NCBI GenBank assembly: GCA_020634515.1
Contig: JACKBL010000002.1
Coordinates: 372,001-436,000, forward strand
Length of the DNA stretch: 64,000 nt
From: Ardenticatenales bacterium
GTDB lineage: Bacteria > Chloroflexota > Anaerolineae > Promineifilales > Promineifilaceae
Direction of reading: 5' to 3'
Shown here: one piece after another, positions 1 to 7,060 of the stretch
How positions within the stretch are numbered: position 1 is the first letter of the stretch
Layout: each line of letters starts with the position of its first letter
Position numbers and translations under genes: made by a program
The notes under the pieces: generated by a model
Told to the model about the DNA's origin: nothing
What the model saw: the letters and a program-made list of their open reading frames with translations, nothing else
Database searches by the model: none

Positions 1-1813
1 TATCATCCCCACCCCGCGCAAAAATCACGTCATTCCCCGCCGTGCCCACCAGTTGGTCCGCCCCCTCCGTGCCCAGAATCGTCGGCGTGAGACCGGCGCA
101 GGCCGGCGCGACGATGGTCATGGCGATGCCGGCATTATTGCCCAAATCGGCATCCAACACGTCGCTGACAATCGTGGCCGTATTCGTGATCGTCCCATCC
201 GTATCCGGTATCACGGAAATGTACAACGAGAAAGCGGTATTTGCCGCCAGTCCGGGGAAAAGGCAGGTGACGGCGTGCGCCTGGGGATCGTAACTGCATT
301 CGGCGACGTTGCTGCCGGCATACGTCACATCTGGCGACAACCGATCCACAATCGCCACGTTGGGCGCGGGGCCGGGGCCACCGTTCGCCATTATCAGTTC
401 ATACGTCAGCGGCATGCCCGTTTGTGGCTGCGGCGTGTTCGCCTGCATCGTCAGGGACACGTCGGCCAGGCTGCCAAAGACGACGTAAGTTTCGCCCGCG
501 TTGAACTTGTCGTGTGGGTCGGCGCGGAAAGCGCCAAAAATGAGGTCGGGGATGCCGTCGTTGGTCAGGTCGCCGTTGGCGACGCCAATGCCGAAGTAGT
601 CGGCGGGATCAATGCCGTTGAAATAGAAGTTGGCAATGTCTCCCACATGGTAGTAGCCGGCGTCCAGCGGTCCGTAGACGATGAAGGCGCGCCCCGCTTC
701 CATGCGCCCGTCGGGGTCGGAGGTGGTGGCGCCGATCATCAGGTCATCGTAGCCATCCAGGTTGAGGTCGCCGCTGCGCGCGCCCACGCCCAGGTGGTCT
801 TCCTGGCCCAGGCCGCTGATGGTGATGTCCGCGTCGCTGTTTAGGTCCCAAGTGCCGGCAGAACGTGGCCCAAACAACACGTACAACTCCCCCGCATTCA
901 GCACGCCGCTCCCCTCCGCCGCCCACGCGCCCACCAGCAAATCAAGGTGTCCGTCGTGGTTGATGTCCCCCGTGTCCACGCCATACCCGGAGAGATCGCC
1001 CCGCCGCTTTCCCTTAATGAGCAAGTCCGCTTGCGCCAGTTCCACCGTCATGCCCGCGCCAAACGGCCCGAAAACGACGTAAGTTTCGCCGGCATCCTCG
1101 CGCCCGTCCGGGTCCGCCTGCCGCGCGCCCACGGTCAAATCCTCGTAGCCGTCCCCGTTCACGTCCCCGCCGGCCACGCCCACGCCCGTTTCATCAAACG
1201 GATCAATGCCGTTGAAGGTCACGTCGCGGATGTCGTTCAATTCATAGACGCCCGGCGCGAATGGGCCAAAAATGATGTACGCCTCGCCCGCGTTTTCCCG
1301 TCCATCCGGGTCGGCGCGCCGCGCGCCAATCGTCAGGTCATTGATGCCGTCCGCGTTAAAATCCCCCACAGCCACGCCAATGCCCGAATGGTCGCCGGCA
1401 TCAATCCCATGAATGGTCACGTCCGCGTCCGTACTCAGTTCCAGAGACCCTGCCGCCAGCGGACCAAACAAGATGTATGTCTCGCCGGCATCCTCGCGCC
1501 CGTCCGGGTCCGCCTGCCGCGCCCCAATCACCAGGTCGGGCAGCCCGTCCATGTTCAGGTCGCCTACGTCCTGCCGAATGCCGGAAAGGTCTACGGCATG
1601 AACGCCGTTGATGGTCAGGTTGCGCGCCTGGTCAATCTCGCGCACCACCACGGGGTTGGCGGCCGGTGGCGGCGCGGCCTGTGCGCTCCACCGCAGCGCC
1701 CACAAGCTAAGGCTCGTGAGCAGCAGGGTGAGGGTGGTTAGATTTAATAGCCGCCGGGTGCGGGCGGGGGAACAGGGGAGCAGGGGAGCGCGTTCATGGC
1801 TGTCAGCGGACAA
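1..1813 (-). CDS. Secreted FG-GAP repeat / DUF11 / RTX-like surface protein (3' end missing)
   Basis: The reverse strand is open from the left edge to a TTG start at 1813, preceded by GGAGGAA five bases upstream; about 604 codons are visible and the C-terminus lies outside the window. A signal peptide (hydrophobic Leu-rich core, then SAQAAPP) is followed by about six FG-GAP-type repeats of roughly 65 residues, each with a calcium-loop signature such as GDLNMDGLPDLVIGAR and the phrase ADPDGREDAGE, as in integrin-alpha-like beta-propellers. Next comes a DUF11-like 'NTATIVSD' domain, and the visible end enters an RTX nonapeptide (GTAGNDVIFARGGDD). Likely an exported, calcium-binding adhesin or surface-structure protein. 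The product class is clear from the repeats; its ligand is unknown. It follows the acyl-CoA dehydrogenase gene by 36 bp but is probably not functionally linked. Confidence 0.85.
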   Translation of the reverse strand, partial: MSADSHERAPLLPCSPARTRRLLNLTTLTLLLTSLSLWALRWSAQAAPPPAANPVVVREIDQARNLTINGVHAVDLSGIRQDVGDLNMDGLPDLVIGARQADPDGREDAGETYILFGPLAAGSLELSTDADVTIHGIDAGDHSGIGVAVGDFNADGINDLTIGARRADPDGRENAGEAYIIFGPFAPGVYELNDIRDVTFNGIDPFDETGVGVAGGDVNGDGYEDLTVGARQADPDGREDAGETYVVFGPFGAGMTVELAQADLLIKGKRRGDLSGYGVDTGDINHDGHLDLLVGAWAAEGSGVLNAGELYVLFGPRSAGTWDLNSDADITISGLGQEDHLGVGARSGDLNLDGYDDLMIGATTSDPDGRMEAGRAFIVYGPLDAGYYHVGDIANFYFNGIDPADYFGIGVANGDLTNDGIPDLIFGAFRADPHDKFNAGETYVVFGSLADVSLTMQANTPQPQTGMPLTYELIMANGGPGPAPNVAIVDRLSPDVTYAGSNVAECSYDPQAHAVTCLFPGLAANTAFSLYISVIPDTDGTITNTATIVSDVLDADLGNNAGIAMTIVAPACAGLTPTILGTEGADQLVGTAGNDVIFARGGDD

Positions 1814-1849
1814 GGCTTCCTCCGTTGGTTGGTGGGGTGATGATCCCAA

Positions 1850-3022
1850 TTACACAAAGGCGCTGATGCCCGTCATTTCGCGCCCGACTATCAAGAGGTT
1901 GATTTCGTTGGTCCCTTCGTAGGTGTAGATGGCTTCCGCGTCGAGCATGAGGCGGGCGATGTGGTTTTCAATCAGGATGCCATTGCCGCCCAAGATTTCT
2001 CTGGCCAGGCTGGCGACGCGGCGTGCTTTGCCGGCATTATTGTACTTTCCGAGGGAGACCATGCCGTTGGTGGCCTGGCCGGCGGCCATCAATTGCGCCA
2101 GGCGGAAACAGAAGAGCTGCATTTGCGTCACGTCGGCGGCCATATCCACCAGTTTTTGCTGCACAAGCTGGAAGCCGGCAATGGGGCGGCCAAACTGTTC
2201 CCGCTCCCGCGCATAGGCCAGGGCATATTCCAGGCAGGCAGCGGCAATGCCCGCTGCTTCCCAGCAGATGGTGTAGCGGGTGTAGCTGAGGACGCGAGCC
2301 ACGTCGCGGAAGCTGCGCGCGCCGGCCAGCCGATTGGCGGCGGGAATGCGCGCCTCCGTTAGTTCAATGTCCGCGTTGAGGACGGCGCGCTTGCCAATTT
2401 TGCCGCCGATGTTGCTGATGCGCACGCCCGGATTCGCCCCCGGCTCTTCGATGACGAACCCGCCCATCTGCCCCGCTTCGTCTTTGGCCCAAATGATGAG
2501 GTAGTCGGCGATGGCCGCGTTGCCGATCCACCGTTTTTGGCCGTTGAGGATGTAGCTGTCGCCATCGCGGCGGGCGGTGGTGAGGACGTTGGCGGCGTCG
2601 GAGCCGCGCGCCGGTTCGGTGAGGCCAAATGCGCCGATTTTGCGCAGGTCGGCCATGTCGGGCAGCCAGCGCGCTTTCTGCGCTTCGGAGCCGAGCATGC
2701 CGATGCTGCCCATGGCCAGGCCGGAGTGGACGCCGTAAAACGTGCCGATGGAGCCGTCGCCGCGCCCCAGTTCGTAGCGAACCAGTCCCGCGGCCAATGG
2801 GTCTAGCCCGGCGCAACCGTAGCCGCGCAGCATAGTGCCCATGATGGGCAGTTCGCGCAGGCCAAAGGCGATGTCGCGGGGGAATTCGGCGCGTTCCCAG
2901 TATGGGTTGATGTGGGGCAGCACCCGGTCGCTAACGTAGCGGCGCACAAGCTGGCGCAGGTGGCGCTGTTCGTCGTTGAGCAGGTCGTCCAGGCGGAGAA
3001 AGTCAAAGGGGGTGACGGCCAT
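1850..3022 (-). CDS. Acyl-CoA dehydrogenase, glutaryl-CoA dehydrogenase-like
   Basis: The 390-residue product has the full acyl-CoA dehydrogenase fold: N-terminal helical domain, the FAD/substrate segment GAFGLTEPARGSD around residues 130-145, the middle beta domain, and a C-terminal helical domain with R-E-R-E-Q-F-G-R-P-I. The catalytic glutamate is visible in YTYEGTNEIN near the C-terminus, the position used by glutaryl-CoA and related dehydrogenases. It would oxidise an acyl-CoA thioester to the 2-enoyl-CoA, passing electrons to ETF in the cytoplasm. Length is normal. The closest family by motif is glutaryl-CoA dehydrogenase, but substrate cannot be fixed from sequence alone. It lies 12 bp downstream of mogA on the same strand. 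Confidence 0.9.
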   Translation of the reverse strand: MAVTPFDFLRLDDLLNDEQRHLRQLVRRYVSDRVLPHINPYWERAEFPRDIAFGLRELPIMGTMLRGYGCAGLDPLAAGLVRYELGRGDGSIGTFYGVHSGLAMGSIGMLGSEAQKARWLPDMADLRKIGAFGLTEPARGSDAANVLTTARRDGDSYILNGQKRWIGNAAIADYLIIWAKDEAGQMGGFVIEEPGANPGVRISNIGGKIGKRAVLNADIELTEARIPAANRLAGARSFRDVARVLSYTRYTICWEAAGIAAACLEYALAYAREREQFGRPIAGFQLVQQKLVDMAADVTQMQLFCFRLAQLMAAGQATNGMVSLGKYNNAGKARRVASLAREILGGNGILIENHIARLMLDAEAIYTYEGTNEINLLIVGREMTGISAFV

Positions 3023-3034
3023 TGCAGAAGGAGA

Positions 3035-3544
3035 CTAAACAATACGGTGCTGCTGTTCGGCGGCGGGCGCGTCGGTGAGGAGGTCGAGGGCGTGGGGGAG
3101 GACGGGGAGGAGGATGTCCAGGCTTTCTTTGACGGCTTTGGGGCTGCCGGGGAGGTTGATGATCAGGGTGTTGTGGGAAATGCCGGCAATTCCCCGTGAC
3201 AACATCGCGTGCGCCGTAATCTTCAAGCTCTCCGCCCGCAGCGCCTCGGCAATGCCCGGTGCTTCCCGTTCAATGACGCGGCGGGTGGCTTCCGGCGTGA
3301 CGTCACGCGGGGCAAAGCCCGTGCCGCCGGTGGTCAGGATCAGGTTGAGGCCGGCACGGCACCAGCGGCGCAGCGCGTCGCTGATGCTGTCCTGGTCGTC
3401 GGGGACGATGGCTGTTTCGCTGATGGTCCAGGGGGTGCGTTGGGCGAGAATGCCGGCAATCACCGGTCCACTACGATCCTCATATTCCCCCCGCGCGCCG
3501 CGATCGCTGACCGTCAAAATCCCCACCCGTCGTTCCGTGCTCAT
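3035..3544 (-). CDS. mogA: Molybdopterin adenylyltransferase MogA/MoaB-type
   Basis: The 169-residue protein is a stand-alone MoCF_biosynth domain. It opens with RVGILTVSDRGARGEYEDRSG and carries the nucleotide/molybdopterin loop LILTTGGTGFAPRDVTPEA around residues 67-85, then ISHNTLIINLPGSPKAV, all diagnostic of MogA/MoaB. The enzyme adenylylates molybdopterin before molybdate insertion. Its ATG overlaps the TGA of the upstream PHP-domain gene (ATGA, 4 bp), so the two are probably translationally coupled. No other molybdenum cofactor gene is seen nearby, so the link to the PHP protein is positional only. MogA and MoaB cannot be told apart by this reading. Confidence 0.88.
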   Translation of the reverse strand: MSTERRVGILTVSDRGARGEYEDRSGPVIAGILAQRTPWTISETAIVPDDQDSISDALRRWCRAGLNLILTTGGTGFAPRDVTPEATRRVIEREAPGIAEALRAESLKITAHAMLSRGIAGISHNTLIINLPGSPKAVKESLDILLPVLPHALDLLTDAPAAEQQHRIV

Positions 3545-5334
3545 TTTTGCAGCATTCCACTGTGCTCAATCAAATCCAGCCATTCATCATTGAGGCCGCT
3601 ATCCGTTACCCCATAAAAGACGCGCAGAGTGTCCCCATCGCGCAGCGCCAGGTCATACCAGACGTACTCATCCTTGCGCCGCGTGTTCAGGACCGCCATG
3701 TTTCGGTACCATTGAATCTTCGCGGGGTCTGGCTTGTGCGTTTCCGCCTGGATAATGGCGTAGTGCCACAGCTTGCGCGCCGAGGATTTGGTCACGTTCT
3801 TGATCAGGTTGTTGTTCCGCAGGTCGCGCACGGTGTGGTAGATGCTGTCTTTGCGCTGCTGGCTTTCCACAATTTCCACGCCGGTGCGCGGCGGAGCGAT
3901 CTCGGTTGCGGGGGCGGTGCGCCCGGCGGCGGGGGGAGGAGGTGTTTCCGGGTGGGCGGTGGGTGTACGCTCGAGGGATTCGGCTTTTTCTGCCGGCATT
4001 TGCGGCAACCTGCCCAATCCTCTTTCCGCCAGCCGCACTATCTCATCCCGCACCGCCAGCGTTGTATCCGCTTCGTCGCGCACAAAAAACTTGTTTTCGT
4101 CCAGCGCGTAAGGCGTCTCTTCGCCGGCGCGTATCGTGATGCGTACCACGTGCCGCCCCTTGGACATCAATTCGTCCATGGACAGATCGGGTTCAGGGCT
4201 GAAGCGGCTGGAAACCTTTGTTTGTAGTCGCTCAATGGCCCGATGCACGTCATTGACGCCTACGGGCGCTTCCTTCGGATTGTCCGAGACGCCCACGTAA
4301 ATGGTGCCGCCGTTGGTGTTCGCCATGGCGCAAATGTCCTGCAAAATACGATCCTGATGCCCGCCCCGCTGCAATAGGCTCGTATGGAATGCCTGTACAA
4401 TGGAGGGGCCTTCCTCACGCGCCAACTGCACAAAATCCAGCGGTTCCGCCCGTCCGCGGAAGGGGCGTGTCAGCGAGAGGTCATTCCCCTTTAGCACGGC
4501 GGCCAGCGCCTCAAAGCTGACTGCGTCCAACAACACTTCCGTGATGCGTTCGCCCACGCCCAGCGATTTGGGCTGCTTGGGGTCGCGCACGAGGCGGTGG
4601 GCATCGGAGCCTTGGATGCAGCGCATGGGGCGCGGATACTCCGGTTTGGAACCATCGAAGAAGCGGCGCGTGGTGTAACGGCCTCGCTTTTCCAGGTCGG
4701 TGACTTCCAGCGTGTGTAAATGGGGGTCCTGCGTGTAGGCGATGCGCGTTTGGCCGCCGAAATCGAGGCCACGCATAGCCACGCCGTTGCCGGAATTGGC
4801 GTGCGCGGCGATGACGATGCCGCCGGCTTGATCGATGACGCGGTATGCGGTGAGAACGTCGCTGGTGGCTCCGGCGGTGGTTTTCCCTTTGCCCAATACC
4901 TGCGGGGACACGTTCAGGGTGAGCAGCAGGTGTTCCAGGAAGCTCATGGGCGTGTCCTGCGGAAAAATGCCCAGAATGTGGAAGCCAAACATGGCCGTGA
5001 ACTCGAATCCCGGCAAGACCAGGATTTTGTTTAGCAGCCGACGATACTCTTCCAGCCGCCGTTTTTCGTCCGATTCAATGCGCCCCAGTTCTTCCAGCCA
5101 TAACAATTGCTCAATTTCCTTGCGCATGGCCGTGAAGCCGGCCACGCTGTTGTGGTCGGTGAAGGCGATGATGTCCAGGCCGCGTAGTTCCGCCTGACGT
5201 AGAATGTCCAGATAGCTAATGTGAGGCTCTTGATAATCCTCGGAGCCTGGGGTGTGTAGATGTAAGTCAATGCGCCGCCATTGGCGGGCTGTATTTTTGG
5301 GTTTGGGCTTGTTTCGGCCCGATTTACTTGCCAT
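3541..5334 (-). CDS. PHP-domain / AlbA_2 (Schlafen-like) fusion protein
   Basis: The 597-residue protein has an N-terminal PHP metallo-phosphoesterase domain: RRIDLHLHTPGSEDY gives the H-x-H pair and GLDIIAFTDHNS the next metal ligands, with further conserved HANSGNG and QGSDAHRL motifs to about residue 270. A second domain (about 300-430) reads as an AlbA_2/Schlafen-like putative nucleic-acid-binding domain: R-E-E-G-P-S near its start, MANTNGGTIYVGVSDN and FFVRDEADT. A Pro-rich linker (about 440-475) precedes a C-terminal region (about 480-597) I do not recognise. It probably hydrolyses a phosphoester in a nucleic-acid context. The reaction is unknown. It is the first gene of the unit with mogA. 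Confidence 0.8.
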   Translation of the reverse strand: MASKSGRNKPKPKNTARQWRRIDLHLHTPGSEDYQEPHISYLDILRQAELRGLDIIAFTDHNSVAGFTAMRKEIEQLLWLEELGRIESDEKRRLEEYRRLLNKILVLPGFEFTAMFGFHILGIFPQDTPMSFLEHLLLTLNVSPQVLGKGKTTAGATSDVLTAYRVIDQAGGIVIAAHANSGNGVAMRGLDFGGQTRIAYTQDPHLHTLEVTDLEKRGRYTTRRFFDGSKPEYPRPMRCIQGSDAHRLVRDPKQPKSLGVGERITEVLLDAVSFEALAAVLKGNDLSLTRPFRGRAEPLDFVQLAREEGPSIVQAFHTSLLQRGGHQDRILQDICAMANTNGGTIYVGVSDNPKEAPVGVNDVHRAIERLQTKVSSRFSPEPDLSMDELMSKGRHVVRITIRAGEETPYALDENKFFVRDEADTTLAVRDEIVRLAERGLGRLPQMPAEKAESLERTPTAHPETPPPPAAGRTAPATEIAPPRTGVEIVESQQRKDSIYHTVRDLRNNNLIKNVTKSSARKLWHYAIIQAETHKPDPAKIQWYRNMAVLNTRRKDEYVWYDLALRDGDTLRVFYGVTDSGLNDEWLDLIEHSGMLQK

Positions 5335-5412
5335 TAGAGTGATGCCTGTGGTCGGTAATGTGTAGTGGTTTCATTTTCAACGATGCAACGCACCTACAAA
5401 ATGCGTTTTTTG

Positions 5413-5426
5413 GGCGGCAAGCCGCC
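5413..5426. repeat. GGCGGC-AA-GCCGCC hairpin followed by TGATGG
   Basis: A six-base-pair GC hairpin in the 113-bp gap between the response-regulator gene and the PHP-domain gene. The same GC hairpin plus TGATGG recurs at 31389-31405 with a five-base loop, and both lie in short intergenic gaps. Neither has a terminator-type T-run at its 3' side, so I treat them as two copies of a small repeat. Confidence 0.4.
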
Positions 5427-5447
5427 TGATGGATTGCGCGCGGAGGG

Positions 5448-5807
5448 TTAAAGTCGTGTTTTGAGGTCCGCGAGCAGTTCACGGAAGGGGAAGGGTTTTA
5501 GGAAGAAACGATCCGCGCCCGCTTGCAGCGCGGTTTCGGCGCGGCGGGCATCGCCGGAGGTGATGATGATGGGGATGTCTTTGCGTGTGGAGGTTTGTCC
5601 AGTACGAATTTCCTGCAACAATTCCAGGCCGGTGTCGTTGCCGGCAAGATGGTAATCAATCACGAAGGCGTCTACCTGGCCCGTGATGCAGGCCCGCGCG
5701 CTTTCCTTATTTGTCGCGCAGGTAACGGAGAAGCTATCCATTTCCAGCAATACGCGCAGTAATTGGATACTGCTAAGGTTGTCATCTACCAGAATAATAT
5801 GCGGCAT
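5448..5807 (-). CDS. Stand-alone response regulator receiver protein
   Basis: The 119-residue product is a single CheY-like receiver domain. The acidic pair is in ILVDDN (residues 5-10), the phospho-acceptor Asp in AFVIDYHL (about residue 52), the switch Ser/Thr in IIITSGD and the conserved Lys in FLKPF. There is no output domain, so it would signal by protein contact or within a phosphorelay. No histidine kinase gene lies in the window. It stands alone between the small membrane protein genes and the PHP gene, with gaps of about 90 and 113 bp. Confidence 0.88.
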   Translation of the reverse strand: MPHIILVDDNLSSIQLLRVLLEMDSFSVTCATNKESARACITGQVDAFVIDYHLAGNDTGLELLQEIRTGQTSTRKDIPIIITSGDARRAETALQAGADRFFLKPFPFRELLADLKTRL

Positions 5808-5895
5808 ACTACTTGAAATTATCCGGGTTTGACGTATTTTGCCGTGGGTGGCGGTTCGGAGAAGTGGGTTTCGTTTGGAATAGGGCGCGCCCGGC

Positions 5896-6105
5896 TTATT
5901 TTTTGCCTTCTCCGAGGGAGGCGATGCCGCGTACCGCGCCGATGGTGGCGACGGCTACTTTGATGGCATCCTTGGTGTCAATTCGGGGCGGACCGCCGCC
6001 GTTTTCCTCGGCGGTGCGGATGAGAAGGTAGGTGGTCGCCAGGCCGATGAAGGCACCGGCAAGCGCACCAATAATGAGAAATTTCTGTTTCCAGTTATTA
6101 TCCAT
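5896..6105 (-). CDS. Small single-pass membrane protein
   Basis: A 69-residue protein with one hydrophobic segment (FLIIGALAGAFIGLATTYLLI, about residues 9-29) followed by a short soluble tail rich in charged residues. Its start codon overlaps the stop of the 188-residue membrane protein upstream (TGATG), which supports a real, translationally coupled gene despite the short length. I do not recognise the family; the AGAFIGLATTYLL pattern is like the small YtxH-type membrane proteins but that is only a resemblance. Confidence 0.65.
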   Translation of the reverse strand: MDNNWKQKFLIIGALAGAFIGLATTYLLIRTAEENGGGPPRIDTKDAIKVAVATIGAVRGIASLGEGKK

Positions 6106-6671
6106 CAGGTGTCCTGCGTGTGGTTAGGTGTCGTTGTTTGCTGTTCCGTTGGTGGTGTGGCTTTGGGTTGGACGAGGCGGGCGGCGGTGGTTGTCAGGCG
6201 GGTGATGGTGGCGTTGCCGGCAGTGACCGCTTGCGCGATGCGTGGGGCGAATTCGTTGACTTTGGCGTCAATCTGATGCAGGAAGCCATCCAATCGCCAG
6301 AAAAGGTGTTGCAGACGGCGCAGCGGGGCGTGACCCTGGCGGCGGGAGTAGAAAATGCCGGCAATAAACGCGATTGGTAGCAGCGGACAAAGCAGCGCCC
6401 ACGGCAGCGCCATCAGGATGAAAATCGTATCCGCCAGCCCGGAGGCCAGTCCCCGCGCTCCTGCCGTGTCCGCGCCCGTGAAGCTCTGCGGCAAAACGGC
6501 GGCCCAGAAGAGCCAGCCCAGCAGGCCGAGGACGATCAACACGCCCAGTCCCAACGGGCCGTAGACAAAAAGCGCGTTAAAGCGGCGCAGCGCTTTCTCT
6601 CGATTGCGCTGCGCCTGGCTGGGTGCCCATTCTACGGGTGGCGTTTCTGGCAGTGTCTCCGTTGCTTCCAT
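6105..6671 (-). CDS. Membrane protein of unknown function
   Basis: The 188-residue protein has two hydrophobic segments (about residues 34-58 and 85-108) flanked by a charged N-terminus and an amphipathic C-terminal half (LRRLQHLFWRLDGFLHQID...). The last 20 residues are Thr/Pro/Gln rich. It is coupled by stop-start overlap to the 69-residue membrane protein, so the two may act together at the membrane. No catalytic motif or known domain was recognised. Confidence 0.65.
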   Translation of the reverse strand: MEATETLPETPPVEWAPSQAQRNREKALRRFNALFVYGPLGLGVLIVLGLLGWLFWAAVLPQSFTGADTAGARGLASGLADTIFILMALPWALLCPLLPIAFIAGIFYSRRQGHAPLRRLQHLFWRLDGFLHQIDAKVNEFAPRIAQAVTAGNATITRLTTTAARLVQPKATPPTEQQTTTPNHTQDT

Positions 6672-6728
6672 CTTGGTAATTATTTTACCACATCCTGGCG
6701 TGAAACGTAACGAATACGCTCTTTGTCG

Positions 6729-7037
6729 TCATGGGCAGGGAGCGCCGTCATCGCATTGGCAATAGTCGGCGCTGGTTCCCTGCCCTTCCCACATCAGATA
6801 GGTGACGGAGGTATGCCGGCATGTCCCGGTTCCCGCCACGTCGCGTGCCCATTCCAAACCAAGACCATTCAGTTTTTCTTCCTGCACGAGAAAGATGCGC
6901 AGGTGCGCCCCATCCTGCGCGCCCAGGCGAACCTGGCCGCCGCGGGCAATGTTCACGGCCAGCAGCGGCAAGGACATGAGGAACAGCCAGAACAGGATGA
7001 GGAGGAGGCAGCCGGTGCGGCGCAGCCACTGTTTCAT
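6729..7037 (-). CDS. Small secreted or membrane-anchored protein
   Basis: A 102-residue product with a strong N-terminal hydrophobic stretch (CLLLILFWLFLMSLPLLAV, about residues 10-28) after a basic start MKQWLRR. This is consistent with a signal anchor. The rest is soluble with four cysteines near the C-terminus (TCRH, YCQC, PCP). It sits 23 bp downstream of the glucan phosphorylase stop on the same strand. No family recognised. Confidence 0.55.
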   Translation of the reverse strand: MKQWLRRTGCLLLILFWLFLMSLPLLAVNIARGGQVRLGAQDGAHLRIFLVQEEKLNGLGLEWARDVAGTGTCRHTSVTYLMWEGQGTSADYCQCDDGAPCP

Positions 7038-7060
7038 AGGCGCTTTAGGCAGGCGGGTGA

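Noticed and set aside
53..1741. Long plus-strand reading frames at the left end
   Set aside because: The reverse strand carries an uninterrupted FG-GAP/RTX protein with signal peptide and ribosome site; the plus frames are shadows.
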